Source: Apostichopus japonicus
Taxonomy: Eukaryota > Echinodermata > Holothuroidea > Aspidochirotida > Stichopodidae
Length of the DNA stretch: 64,000 bases
NCBI RefSeq assembly: GCF_037975245.1
Contig: NC_092577.1
Span: 28,063,898-28,127,897 of the forward strand
Direction: 5' to 3'
Positions 11,017 to 24,323 of the stretch are shown in pieces. Positions within the stretch are counted from its first letter, which is position 1. Each line of letters opens with the position of its first letter. Below the pieces are notes generated by a model, which saw only the letters and a program-made list of their open reading frames with translations, made no database searches and had not been told where the DNA came from. The position numbers and the translations under genes are program-made.

Positions 11017-12890
11017 TCTTTAAGTCTTTACAAAATTTATATAGTAACACAGCACATAGACCACCGTTCATATATCTATTATCTACACAGTATTTGCATT
11101 TACCGCAATCTTATACATGTTTTATATTAACTTATTAACTCGACTAGTCAAGGCCACAATCATGTCGCATTACGTAAGGTTTCATAATGACGTCATAGGG
11201 AATAATTAGTTTCATAGGAACAGGTGAAAAAAACACAACGGAATTTTATGAACAAACAAATATTTTGTTCCCTTTTGTTCGTGTGTGTTTGTATGTTTTT
11301 CGTCACCACTACATATTTCTTCTATATATACACTCAACAATTTGAGGATTTCAATTTATTGAATTTAATTAAAATTATAGAATAAGAATTCAATCTAAAT
11401 TTAAATTTAAATTGAGAGAAATTGAACGGAAACAAAACGAGGATGAAAAGAGAGATAAAAATATTCTAATAAAATGCAGCCTTTCGTCTTAGTATGTAGA
11501 TATGCAACAGCATGAATCGTGTGCGTATAGTCTGTGCCACAACATCATTTTGTTATTAAGTATTGGAATGGGTTTTGTTTTTGTAAACAAAAGGCCACTT
11601 GATGTTGGTAAAAAAAGGATGAAGGTATGGTCTAGTTACAATTAACGAGAAAGAGCATGATTACAAATTACGTGAAAGCACAATGTAGGCCTACTTTTAT
11701 TAACAAAGAGAGGTTCATCGAATTTACTTAAAGCTAGTGTACTTTCCATCGTTCGCAAACGAACTAATCATTGCAAAATATTCAAAATGTTGGATGGAAT
11801 TTAAAGCACTTATAAACAAAATATCAAATTGCTCGAATCAATACTTGCTGTACTTTTTCAGTCAGTTTGTTATTGTATTTGGGAACGTAATTCCCCAATA
11901 CATATAATATGTTAGTATAATAAGCTTATAGGCCTAGCTGATGCCACCCGATATATACCAAACAAGATCACATACGAGTAAGTTCAGCAAACTTTCTATT
12001 TCATTTTCATCTTTTTCGAAAGTTAAACTTCTTCATAGAGTTTGCATGCAATGAATTCTGAGTGAATCGAAAGTACAAATTGCGAAATTCCACAGAAAGT
12101 TTTGTATTTCATATGCCCCCAAAGGGTTGAGGGGCGGCTGGTATCGTCGTCTGCAGCTCGAACTGTCACTCCCTGCCGTTCACCAAACACCCATATTGGT
12201 AGTAGATCATATAAAGGTCGTCGTGTGTTCATCGAATAACAAGGTGTTTTATTACACTTCTAAAGCCTATAGACTTAAACAGTGCAACATCTATACACAT
12301 GCATCAAAGTTACATGCATACTAAAGCAATTTCCTACCGTATACACCCTATGGTGTATATATATCGGCGGTTTTATACATTTGAATCGGCAGTTTATATT
12401 GCTAAAAACGATGATGCGAGACACCATATTTTCCATGTACGTTGTTTCCGTAACTATTTTTTCTGTGCTATTTTTTTTTCTAATGGTTTTTGCTTTCCAT
12501 ATTTTAACAAGTATTGACTCTCAATCGAAATTCAAAAGAGAAAGCTTCGACGTCACGCAAAATCCGGCATACATTATTGTTGGATTCCGCAGAGACGACA
12601 TAGCCTAACATATCAATGGGCCTACTTTTTATTTTATGAATTCAGGCCACCCACCACTGAGTAAAACGTCTGTTGTCTTACAGTATGTGGTTTCCGAGAT
12701 GTGTCATTTATTTGCCCTAATTTGTCACGAGGGACATTTTTCACAAATTTACTACACTACTACTACTAGCCTACACGATACTACACAAGCTATAGACAAC
12801 ATGTCGACCACGACCTCAGAGAGAAACTAATAATTATAAAACGTAGGCTACAGTACTGACAAATGCTGGTATACATTGCCGATCACACTA
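11017..12890. other. No recognisable gene
   Basis: AT-rich. A plus-strand open frame with a good ATG (12408-12608, about 66 codons) encodes one hydrophobic segment followed by SFDVTQNPAY. It has no support beyond openness, so it is not called as a gene. Confidence 0.4.
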
Positions 12891-13353
12891 TACATGTATG
12901 GCAAGCCATGTGGGACAAACACTGCATAATATATCCGCGTATCATACTGGAATTTATACGCGTATATATTATTAGCCAATCATATGGCTTAAATATATCC
13001 GCGTATTAATTCTAATATATATACACGTATTAATTCGAATATATACACGTATTAATTCGAGTATATACACGTATTAATTCGAATATATACATGTATTAAA
13101 TAAAATACATATGGGGATTAAATCCAATATATGCACGGATTAATTAGAATATACACGAAAAAACATTTCCGCTCTTGCTGTGAACATATACCAACGATAA
13201 ATGTTTTGGCGGGCTTGCGAGATCGCTTCAAAAAGCGAAACTTTACACATGTAGGCTACAACACATGTATATTCGAATTAATACGCGTATATATTCGAAT
13301 TAATACGCGGATATATTATGCGGTGTTTGTCCCACATGGCTTGCCATATACAT
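12891..13353. mobile_element. Foldback element F1 with AATTAAT palindrome array
   Basis: Inverted termini of about 50 bp: the left reads TGGCAAGCCATGTGGGACAA and continues to CCGCGTAT. The right is its reverse complement, ending CCACATGGCTTGCCATATAC. The inside contains direct and inverted copies of a roughly 21-bp unit (ATACACGTATTAATTCGA). This unit is itself largely palindromic around AATT, ACGCGT or TTCGAA. No open frame of note. The terminal core TGGCAnGCCA recurs in the element at 49462-50101. Confidence 0.75.
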
Positions 13354-16300
13354 GTGCATCTAATAAGATGCGGATATGCATTATTATCATAGATAGATGT
13401 GAGGGTTACTATTTTATATATTTTTGACTTTTGACTTCAATGATGACAAATGCGCTTCGTATTATAATAAATGACACCATTGTATGGGCCTGTCTATATG
13501 TACGGAGCACTAACGTAACCTGTCAAATGGCATAAACTGTAGGCTACACTTACATTTTGTGTGCCGCATAAAGGCCTATCAGCCTACATTACACATAATC
13601 ATATAACACTCTTGCTCGGGATGTCGTTATGCCATTGTGCATGTACAACATGATATAATTACAATAATAATGCACTTACTACCACAAATTGATAATTTAT
13701 ATGTCATCTCAGCCTTCGGGCTGAAGGATGCATTTACAATCCAGCCGTTTTGCTATAGGCCTACTTCTTCTATGTGTCACCTGTTGGTGAATAATTATTA
13801 CATAAGGCATATGCTTGTATATATGACACATTTCCCTAGAAGGACTTCTCCGTCGCCATGACGAAGAATATAGGCTTCACGTACCTCGTAGAACCACATG
13901 TAAGCATTCCTTCCGTACATTGTTAAATAGCTTTGGCGCACCTTTTACCGGTAAAAAAAGACTTCAATATAGTTTTCCCCTAAAGAGCCGCACAATATCC
14001 AAAAGTTCGAATTCAAAACTCCATCTTTGATTTTTTTATTTCTTGCAATGGTCGTCTGGATTATTTTATATCACAGATTTAGCCTGCTATATATGCAGAC
14101 TCAATGACTCATTGGTAGATACACGGGTACCAAAAACTAGGCACCGATCAATGTCGGCCGAGCGTGCTTATCACCAAATCATGGCAGAACACCGATCGTC
14201 AAAATGTTCCTCGAATTTGGGGTCAGCTCGAGGCCTTGGGATTAAGAACTGCTTACTACAATTTGTGTAACTCCTTTCTTTTTATTTTTCTTCAAAAAAA
14301 TGGCACAAAAAATGAGAACGCAACGCAAAAGTGAATCTGGAATGTAACTGTTTGTTGCTATCGTTCTGGTTTCAGCATGTTCCTCTAAAGTCTTTCGAAC
14401 GTTACTCTCATGAGCATTTTGTAAATCGAAACCAAATTGGTTACGACGTTTTATTGAAGAAGGGAAAAGAAAGGTTTCGCAACCGTAGTAAAACCGTATT
14501 AAAACAACCCTCGGAAAGAAAGAAGTTTGAAGACGACACCTGCTAAGTTGACAAATACGCTTGCGGGGGTGACAGTAAGTTGACATAAAACATATATCAA
14601 GCACGGATGATACAACGCATCCAAATATCATCTCAGTTGATCTGCAACAGAGGTCATTTGATTCACCCCGAGGTTGCTTCTCAATCTGCTAAATTGGTCA
14701 GGTCAAATTGATATAACCTATGCCATTCGCTGAAAGTCCTGTCCGACGTGCAAAATTCAGACCAGTTTAAGTACACTGTCCAAAATGGAATCATATATAT
14801 GGTTCTGAAGAAAGAATTAAACCGGTCGAAAGAAATGATCAGACCTCGTTGCTTAGGAAGGAAATATATTTGGTGATAAACACGGGCTCGTTTGATCTCC
14901 GCTTCCTGCAGTCTCCACTGTGTTTTATTTTTTATTTTTATATAGCTCCACGGAAAATATATGAATCCAAATAGTGCATGTGAAGCGAATGTCTCCCCGA
15001 CTCTGATGAACGTACGTTACGTACGGTAGGCTACTTTACTAAAGACCCTATACTGCCGGTATATAGCTATATCCTACCATTTACATGAAGCCTATAGACT
15101 TATAACAAGGCTATGAATGATTGTTGTACTAGTAGGCCTACAACGAAATTTGACCAAATGATCCTCAGCTTAGCTTCCGTGAGAAAGAAACCGGCATGGA
15201 TCGCTATATATAGGCCTAATACAAAATGCATAAGAGTCTGCACAAGTCTTCTATTGCAGAAATGGTTTAACGACTGTGCTCGAATTCATGCCGCAGATAT
15301 CACTGGTAGGACTACTTGTAATCGTAAAGGCATCCTATACATGTTCAGTAAACCTTGACGGAGCTGTGTGATGATGCTGTTATTCATGAGAGATTTCTCA
15401 TGAAGTGAATAGACTAGTATTTGACAATACACATCACTGTTTAAACACTTTCGAGCTATAAGCCTATTACCAGCTGAATAGGTTAAACTTATCAGAATAA
15501 ACATGGTTTTAGTCACTGCAGCCTTTCGCAAGTACTTGCAAGGCGTATCCCCTCACCCTTCTTCCCATACTCTCCCCTACCATTACCCTCCCCTCACATA
15601 TTTACTATTCCATATTCTTCCGTCAATCCTATTCCCTACCTCCCACCATGATCCCATGCTTCCCATCGTAACCCATGCCCCCCCCTACCCAGTAAGCCCA
15701 CCTCACTTCCTCTCCCCACACCTCTCCCTTCCTCAATAAATGCGCTCGAACGCAAATGCGTTATCTAATCATTTTCCCTTGGTGGGGTGGGGGGGTAGCA
15801 AGACATTTAAAACAGACAGACTGTTACTACATGAACGTAACAACTATAGGCCTACAGTAGTCTTAATGCATTCAGAAATCGGCCCGACTGGGGGGGGGGG
15901 CGATGTTATTGTAATTGACTACTCCTAGCCTGGCTAAAAATGGCCAAGTCAGTGCGCCTTTATTAAAGAGAAATATTATGCAGTTTTCGTTCGCCATAGT
16001 GTAACTGCATGAATTTACAGGTGAGGATCGGAATATGGAATACAAAATACATAATTTTACCACCTTGTTTTGGAACACAGGTTGCTGGCTGCTTTAAAAA
16101 AAAAAATGAATACAACATGGTGTTCTATACCACTTCGATTCTAGCATGATTGTTATCAAAGAAAAACTGATTAACTGAAATTTAATTATATTAAATTTAT
16201 CTGGACTTGAGCATAACTTCATCAGGCAGACATTCTGATTTATATGTATTACAAATTGGGAGAAGATTTTCCGTTAAAACTTGTTATTTTTGCATGATAC

Positions 16301-17549
16301 TGTCTGAACTACATGAAAGGCAAAAAGGGAGTATTCTAACACATGTTATATAAGATTTCAGTAAACCTGTGAAATGTTACTCTGAGAGGCAATTTTACCC
16401 AACAATGTCTTGGCCGTTTTGATGTCATAATATTACAGGATATTGTAGACAGTATCACAACATGTGAAGTAGTTCTCAAAACATTATACCATTATTATCA
16501 AATAAACCATTTCATGATCTCAATCAAACGAGATTAGAAATTAGAAGGCACGTGAAGGACAATAATACCATTATTGAAGAACGATGTACTTCTTGAGAAC
16601 AAATAAATACATTTTGCAAAACACATTTTCCACCAATCATATATCAAACATCAGCAAATTTATAGGATATTTCTCCCAAGTATATCCGTGACTTTAAATA
16701 AAATATTTAACATGATCCATCTGTTGTAAGGGATTAGTTAACGTCATATATTTACAATATGCTGTATTAACACTGGTATGAAAATATATGGACGGGCAGA
16801 GATGAGGGGGGGGGGGCAGTGGGGAGCCCAGGTAATGAGCTCCCCGAGCAAAGCGTTCCTCAGACATAGCAGATTCGGACTCACTACGACAGTATTCGTT
16901 TGAGCTGTCAATCGGAGCTGCCGACTGGTCACAACGTCCTTAAAGATACATCATTAGTTTTCCCGTATCTGTCGTGAAGAACGTTTCATAAAAGTGCACA
17001 CGTCAGTCAGGACTTCAGGCTTGGGAAAACTTCCACTTTTACCAATTACCAATAACTTGGATCAGCTAAGTTTCTTTGGCAGCCTACTCTCACCCCCCCC
17101 CCCCCCCCGCTTCACAAAACGGTAGTGAAGCAAAAACGGTATCTCTCTGACGAAATCAGAACGACAGCATGTTTAATTTTCTGTGTAAAGGCTCTAACGT
17201 GTCAAATTTCTTCGCGCTTCAAATTTTCAGGAAACATAACATTTCCCAGATTTGTGGTTTCAAGTCTAGCACAGAAGATTCCCTAGGGAATAAAATAAGT
17301 TCTAATTCAATATCTCAAAAAGTTTGATATGTATGCGAATAATGAAGTTCAAGTATAGTTCATGGCATGTATAAAGGAACGTGTATCGCTAAGTATCAAA
17401 TGCATTTCAGCATAAGGCACATCTAATGTTACTTTGTTGAATTCATATATATTACAATCATTGTCATTGTCATTATTGTCAAATGTTTAAAGCCTTCAAA
17501 CAGGCTATGATACAAGCTAATAGCCTTTACAGGCTTATAGCCTATATAG
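13354..17549. other. No recognisable gene
   Basis: Several short open frames, none with domain content or paired splice sites. A C-rich low-complexity stretch lies at 15545-15735. Poly-G or poly-C tracts occur near 15889, 16806 and 17095. Confidence 0.4.
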
Positions 17550-17746
17550 CAGGGGTCCCTAACTGGGGTGCATGAACCACAATGGGGTGCGTGAGTCCAT
17601 CCCAGGGGGTTCGTGAGACGTTTCTGAAAGTCAAAACTAGAGTACTTTTTGTTGAACTAAAATCTGACATATATAATTAATTAAGTACAAAAGTCGTACC
17701 ATTCGATAAACTCTTTTCGCGTTCCATACGCATATGTTGCCATAGT

Positions 17747-19864
17747 CACTGGCGGATGCAGGGCCTTTGTTTGGGAGGGGCCAAAGTGGAATTAGGGTGA
17801 TATGGGGGAGGGGTCTAAGGGGAGGGGCAGGCTCGGCGGAACGGAAAAATTATTGGGGGTGCTAATGTGTGGACACTATCGGTTGGCGCGGAGCGTACAA
17901 GAAAATGCTGTTTTTTTCAAACCCCCAGATGGCCGGAAACGGCACTTCCCGAGTGTTTTATGCTTCGAATACCTACCCCTAGAATATGGGTCTCAAGCCT
18001 GCAATTTCTCAGATTGCACGAAAGTCTGTAAAAACATTGTAATTTGTATATTCGATGGTGTTTTAATAAGAGAGTAGCTATTACTCGAAGTGTACTCGCA
18101 AAGACGTTTTTGAGTGTAGTAAGGGCAGTGGCGGAGCTCGGGGTATTGGTCAGGGGGGGGGGGGGGCAAAAATAGTCTGTAGGGGCGCTTTCGACACTAT
18201 CAGAGCCAATATACGGCTCTGGACACTATCTAAGCGGAGCGCCACCACAGGTTGGCGCGGAGCGGTCAGAAAATTTTTGAGTAAAGACACTCCCTAGATT
18301 GCAGGAAATCACCCTTTCGGGCCTTACTAATTTGCAGATAAACGGAGAATAAATAGGTGTCGTCGCCATTTTGTCGGAAAATTACACCAACAGAATATGA
18401 CAAATGTCAATAGGTATATGAGAGCGCAATAAAATAGTCAATAATCGCGAATAACTAAAAAAGTAGTGAAAAGCTGAAAAGGGCGCCAGCAGTCCATTTG
18501 AGTCCGTCAGGGGGGGGGGGCATCCGCCCCTGACTGTATATATGGACGCTCCGCCACTAAGTAAGGGGATGTTGGAGAACTGGCTGAAATGAGGCAAGTC
18601 ATTGGCCTAAGACGAAGTTGTGTTACGCTTACCGGTACTCACACTAACTTCTTCCACTTTTCACGGGGCGTGAAGACGCGGTTGGGGTGACAATGTGGTC
18701 TATAGCCAGGGGACGGGCTGAGGGTCCCCCAGCAATTACTAAAATTATTACACCTATATAGTATACGTGTGCATCGGACAGATCGACAAGTATGCATTAA
18801 AAATGGGCAGATGCACGTTTCGGAACCTTGGTAAATATTGGGGGGGGGGGGCTTATCATGCATTTGCCCCCTCAACTTTTTCATTGGGGGGCTGAGCCCC
18901 CCAAGCCGCCCCGGTTCCGCCGAAACTGGGAGGGGGTGCCCTCCTCCCCTTTGGAAAATTTTCTATTGCTGAATGCCCTCTGATGCAATTTGGTGCGACA
19001 AAAGTGTACAATGGTGATGTTAATTTACTTCTAAAAAAAAATGTTTCCCAGGTGTAATTTTCTAAAATATTTATGAAACAAAGTTGGGATCATCTTTCTC
19101 AAGAAATTTTATTTCTCATAGGTTATAAATTTCTTACAACCCGCCTGTAACTGCAAAATTGTGTTAAACAGTAAATCCTCATGCTCATACATTTACATAG
19201 CTCCCAACTCTTGAGAAGGCAAATGCTGGTCCATGACACGAATCTCTGTCCTGGGGGAGGGGTATAAGGGGAGGGGGTCCCCCTCCCCTTTTGATTTTTT
19301 TTTTGAATCCTGGTGATGCCTACATGTAAAATGGTGGCACTTAGAAAGGCTTTTGTCACCCAAAATTTTCTGAGAAATATGCATTTTTTTGTGTGTAACA
19401 TCAATAAATTGAATAGTAAGTGATAATTCATTCTTTCCCGTGGCATGAAAATGTTCGCTGCTCGCCCCAATGAAAAGAAATATAGGCTAATTTGAGGTTC
19501 AAATGATGCTGTAAAGGAGGTTTTATACTCTATTATGCTAAATGCTAAAGAAATGATGGTTGCTAAGTCAAAATTTGATGCATTTTTTTTTATGTATACT
19601 TGACAATTACAATGCGGTTTTTTTCGGACGCTTGTGCGGGTCAGCGGGTTTGGGTGTTAGAATGCGGGTCTAATTCCCGCGAATTGCGGGTCAGTTGGGA
19701 GCTCTGCATTTAATTTTAAACCAGAAAACGAAAAGGTTTAGACTAGTCTGGTCACTGCTATTCCTCTCGATTTTTTTAATTTCCAATCATATGATTTAGC
19801 GGATGTTCGGAAACACTTTTTGGCTCACCTTTGGAGGGGGGCCCCCCCCTTGGATCCGCCAGTG
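17747..19864. mobile_element. hAT-type element, 2.1 kb, with nested insertion
   Basis: Termini CACTGGCGGATGCA and TGGATCCGCCAGTG are inverted; both flanks carry GCCATAGT (17739-17746 and 19865-19872). The inside is GC-box-like and G-rich, with GGGGAGGGGTCTAAGGGGAGG-type stretches but no transposase. A separate hAT element occupies 18126-18559, so this element is older than that one. Confidence 0.85.
18126..18559. mobile_element. hAT-type element nested in the 17747-19864 element
   Basis: Begins CAGTGGCGGAGCTCGGGG and ends GACGCTCCGCCACTA; flanked by AGTAAGGG on both sides (18118-18125 and 18560-18567). Same family as 656-1057, inverted: both contain the ATGACAAATGTCAATAGGTA / complementary stretch. 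Poly-G tracts lie close to both ends. Confidence 0.88.
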
Positions 19865-19872
19865 GCCATAGT

Positions 19873-21171
19873 AGTACCGTACCGTGCATGTGATAAATAA
19901 CTGAATTATGAAACAGACACGGGCCGAATGACTTTGGTGAAGTTGGTGTCCGCATGACAGTACGTCGTGAAGATAAAGAGCTGATCTGATTGAAGTTTCC
20001 AAATGAATATTTGTTCATCTCTTGTTTTTTTTCATTACAATATTACACTATGAACTTGATCTTTTACGAAGCACTGTTATGTGTATTATAGTATAATAAT
20101 GACTCAGATCGTGTCTCAAGAAGTTAGGGGTTCGTGGACAACCCTGACATCCACAGGGGGTTCGTGGGGGGATAAAGTATAGGGAAACCCTGGTTTATAT
20201 GAAGACAAACCAAAATGGCTGCTACTGATGACAAAATCTCTGCCGTCACATCAGATGATGGTATCTCCATACCAGCTCTTTCAAAACTTTCAAAAATGTT
20301 TCTGTTTCGCGCGATAAGTGAACCCACAAATACATTTTCTTCAATCTAAGTATATTAATTAGATTGCTCAATAATTGCTCAATGATTGAAACTTAATTAT
20401 TGCAGAAAACTTTCAATTTATAAGATGGTTTATGTTTATAACAGTGATGAGCCATTGTTCATCGTTATATCTTGTGATGACAGCACACAAACCACCGAGT
20501 CTTATATAGTTTTCATCTGACATTAAAATCTATGGCATATATGCTTATAACACAAACATACTCTTACGTCTTCATAGCATATATATTACATTAGTGAAAA
20601 TCGCACTTCATTCCATAGTGAGTTTTTAGAATTTGCATATTTCGATTGATTAACCGTTAAAACTTCGCTTTGTTTATATTCAAAGAGTGATAACACTTTC
20701 ATACTTCATGATGCAGAGGTGATGTTAATTTCATCATTTCTCTGAATCGCTTTAAAACTTGGAGAAGATACTTAACAGTTTTTTAGGCATTTTCGTTTAA
20801 ACTGATTTTGTTAGTGTCTTCCAAGATGTCTAAAAAGCAAGCTTAACGTCAGTCGACCAAATGTTCTTTGAGGTTGTTCGAGAAACAGCCATCAGATTAT
20901 TCGCTCTGCAAACACTATATGTACACCTTCCACTATATGAATTAAAGTATCATGGATAAACAACTAATTCGCCATAAGGATAAAGTTAAAATAAAGGACA
21001 GGTCGTCATGTCGACAATAAACTAGTTTTTTTTTATTATATCTATATTACTATTAATAATTCTGTACCAAATTGTACAGATATATGAAGCCCGTATACAT
21101 CAATAAACATCTCTCAATGTTTATATTATTATTACATTATCATTATGAAGGAGAATGTATAACACCATCTT
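19873..21171. other. No recognisable gene
   Basis: AT-rich. Sequence resembling a hAT right end (AGGGAAACCCTG, ending near 20192) may pair with a left end at 17550, but the flanking bases match only imperfectly. Confidence 0.4.
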
Positions 21172-21245
21172 AGGGAGTGTTAGCTCAGTTGTTAGCGCCG
21201 GTGCCTTTCAATCATAAGGTCCCGAGTTCGAGTCACTCCAAGATT
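21172..21245 (+). repeat. tRNA-like sequence, probably SINE head or pseudo-tRNA
   Basis: It has an A-box-like TTAGCTCAGTTGTTAGCG and a B-box-like GAGTTCGAGTC. GGAGTG near the start pairs with CACTCC at the end. The T-stem does not pair properly and the anticodon loop is the wrong size, so a working tRNA is unlikely. The downstream GTCGTCCAGTTACAGAG looks like the body of a tRNA-derived SINE. Confidence 0.5.
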
Positions 21246-22059
21246 AATGTATGTCGTCCAGTTACAGAGTTGTTGAAAATTGACAATTCATAATCACGGA
21301 AGTTAAAATATGAATATAAGAGACCGACTTCGGTCAGCTTGCGGCTTTGATAAGCTAATGATGGCTTCTTCGCGAGTTCCTGCTTGCAGGAGGATCTAAA
21401 ATACATACATGTTTCGATAAAAAGCGATTCATTATATTGGCCACTCAAAATGGAAATTTAAAACTAAAGGATCCGACACGGTTTTATTGATTTTTTTTAG
21501 ACGAATGGAATTGTGAATAATATCTTTCCTATAAAGGAAGTAATAGAGAATTTTACAGATACAACATAAATGCACGGTTGGATCCAGTTCCGTTTACATA
21601 CACTAATGTGAAACATTTTGTTCTCGACCATTTCAAGTAATAGATATAAACGTAACTTATCATTTGTTTTACATGCATATGACCAACATTCGCCTAAAAT
21701 CCGATATTCAACATAGACTTGTCCTATATACGTACATCTGCACTGAAAGTAAGGAAAGCCTATATCTTAAGAAAATCATGAAATTTCATTTCACAATTTT
21801 TATGATATTTCAATTGTTCTTTTACTTCCTCGGGGCCATGTTGCTGGTTTTGCAGTTATAGCGTATATACTTGATTTATTACAGTACGTCTATACCAAAC
21901 CCAAAGACTTGGTAGAAAATATTGAATATTGTTTGGTTTTAGTTATCGGTTATTTTGTACTTAGTTATTTACAAAATAATTGTATGCGTATAGGCTTAAG
22001 TGTCCTGTCGTATTGGCGAAGATGTACCGTAACTTTATCCATAACTATTTATATTATTA

Positions 22060-22159
22060 TACTATTGTATATTTATATATATCAATTATATATACCAATT
22101 ATATATACCAAATTATATATACCAATTATATATATATATATATTTATTTATATATATAT
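22060..22159. repeat. (TA)n microsatellite, left part
   Basis: Long TATA run with ATATACCAATTAT interruptions. It is split from another TA run (22942-23040) by the hAT element between them. Confidence 0.85.
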
Positions 22160-22941
22160 CAGGGTTCTGCCCAGGGTAGATTGAGTGCCGGCAGGACTAT
22201 CTAAGCGGAGCGCCACCATCAGTTGGCGCGGAGCGTACAAGAAAATTTTGGGTTTTGGAAACCCCCCAGATGGCCGGAAACGGCCCTTCCCGAGTATTCT
22301 GAGCCACATATAGACAGCTTTGAAATGAGATCTCATGTCTGGAATTTTTCATAATTAATGAAAAAAGTTAGGACAAATATCTGGAGCACCAGAGTACAGA
22401 CCAGCCGGTGGTGCCTATTAAGTATACTAAAAAGCAATAGCAATGCACCGTGCACATGGCTGACTAGTTCGTGTAGCCGTCACGTATAGTCACTACGAGG
22501 CGGAGTGCGCTGGTCGTGCCTAATGCAATATGATGTAAATTCACCCGCTACGAAGGTTAACGGCCGTATGTGTACTAGCTAGCTGGATAGTGCCTGTGTC
22601 TCGCGCGATAAAAATAGATATAAATGAAACTATCAAAAGTACGATCGGGAGTTGGAAACGGAAACAGTCATTGGTCTGGAATGCGGAACTCTGGTAATTT
22701 TTACTAAGTATGACACTGTGATGTGTTGGATATTTTGAATTTGAACAGTTATGAACTGGATTTCCCCTGGTCTCAAACAGATTGTTTCTGTACGTTCGAC
22801 CCTCCGGCTATGGAGCTGTGTTTGGAGTTCCTATCGAAAATAAGTGCCGGTCGGAAAAGTCACTCAGGCAGATTGTGGCGGTCGGTAATTCAGAGTGTTG
22901 GTCGGGCCCGACCGGCGCCGACCGGCAGCGGCAGAACCCTG
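22160..22941. mobile_element. hAT-type element inserted in a TA microsatellite
   Basis: Termini CAGGGTTCTGCC (left) and GGCAGAACCCTG (right) are perfect inverted repeats. Flanks read ATATATAT on both sides; because they lie in a TA repeat the duplication is not diagnostic on its own. The inside holds the module GGAGCGCCACCATCAG...GGCGCGGAGCGTACAAG shared with other hAT-type elements here. No transposase. Confidence 0.8.
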
Positions 22942-22978
22942 ATATATATATATTGATATATATATAAATACACATGTA

Positions 22979-23036
<58 letters not shown>

Positions 23037-23040
23037 TATG
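22942..23040. repeat. (TA)n microsatellite, right part
   Basis: Nearly pure TA repeat continuing the array interrupted by the hAT element. Confidence 0.85.
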
Positions 23041-23951
23041 CATGAACCTTTAATTAAATTAAACTTTCTATATTAGCTTAGAATCCCTCCTATGTGCATC
23101 AGTCTATAATGTACATAGTATATATTCCCTCGACTCTTACCTCATTTTTAGGCCTATCTATTTCCATCACCACACCACCTATACACAAGAAATAGTAATG
23201 TTCAGCCAGCCGCGTCCAACTTTTCAGTCAGCTATTGAAAAGGAAGTTCCTGTTATACGAACAGTCGTAGTTATGGTATTCCGTTATTAGACAAATGTAG
23301 GTAATTCCTTAGGACTCACAAAGGTTGACTTAACGACGCTTTCGTTCATATGTGCTATATAACGAGTTCACCACAAGTTCTTAGATCTTATATTCTGTTT
23401 GGCAGTGGGAAACTTTGTACCCAATTACGTCACAAAGGCTCGTGTCACCTTTTAAGAAAATGTACGGCCTTCAATATTGACTAACACAAACAACGTCACT
23501 CCAAATACCTCGTAAACGCATATTTATTTTACGTGCACTGTGATTAACATGAATTAGTCATTGTATAATTTGTTCTAGAATGGGCTCTGTTTCGAGCCTG
23601 GAATGCCAATGAGTTCGTCGGTTGCCTATACGTGGCCTAATGCCTATATTGGGGTTAGTGGACGGAACAGTGTTGTGAATAGTTGGTATACGTCAAATCC
23701 ACTTCTCAAGTTGTTCCATTGTCACTCACTTGTAGTTTATTGTTATGTAAAAAAAATGAAATAATAACAATTTTAAAATTGTATATGGCAACTCGTTCCA
23801 ATTACCAATAGGCTATAAGTTAGTGTCCAAAGTTTCCCTAAATATGGCTTTCATTACCAATAAAAGCAGATACCTAAATAGGTAAAAAACAATAAGAAGC
23901 AAACGGGTAAAACAACGCTTAAAATCCATAACTGCGTTTAAACTGCAAGTC

Positions 23952-24323
23952 TTAAAGGGTGTGAAGACTCGCGCAAAAAGAAACGTCTCATGCCGGTAAT
24001 CTGACCAAATGCGAATGAGGTGTAGCAGAAGTGTTAGACACCACCATCGATCCCAGAAAATACACACACAGCTTGTTACCGTCGGTAATTAGACACTAGT
24101 GTACAATCAGTACATACAGCTGCGGTCAATACCCACAGCACAGTGTACAAACGATACAGCGATGGACATCTCAGGTCCAGCTAAAGATAACAAGGTATCA
24201 CGTTTCATTACTGTTTGCATTTTGTAGCGACAAGAGAAAAACTTCACTTGCAAGCAACGGAAAGTTAACTTTTTAAAGATGGCGGCACGCTGTTAGTTTA
24301 GGGCGAGTCTTGAATGCCTTTAA
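23952..24323 (-). mobile_element. TTAA-flanked miniature element (copy A)
   Basis: TTAA at both ends, with termini AGGGTGTGAAGACTCGC and, inverted, AGGCATTCAAGACTCGCC. Matches copy B at 41719-42027 in reverse complement over its length (for example TTGCTTGCAAGTGA and TCGCTACAAAATGC). TTAA target sites are typical of piggyBac-like elements; that class is inferred, as no transposase is present. Confidence 0.75.

Noticed and set aside
12408-12608. Small plus-strand membrane protein ending in NPAY-containing tail
   Set aside because: Only an open frame of about 66 codons with one hydrophobic run; no splice, promoter or family support. The NPAY resemblance to the SEA gene tail is probably chance.
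14242-14631. 129-codon minus-strand open frame
   Set aside because: Composition and lack of any motif suggest chance openness in AT-rich DNA; an opposite-strand frame overlaps it.
15503-15739. Pro/His-rich 78-codon frame
   Set aside because: It is a translation of a C-rich low-complexity stretch.
21172-21245. A working tRNA gene
   Set aside because: The T-stem does not pair and the anticodon arm is irregular, although A and B boxes are recognisable.
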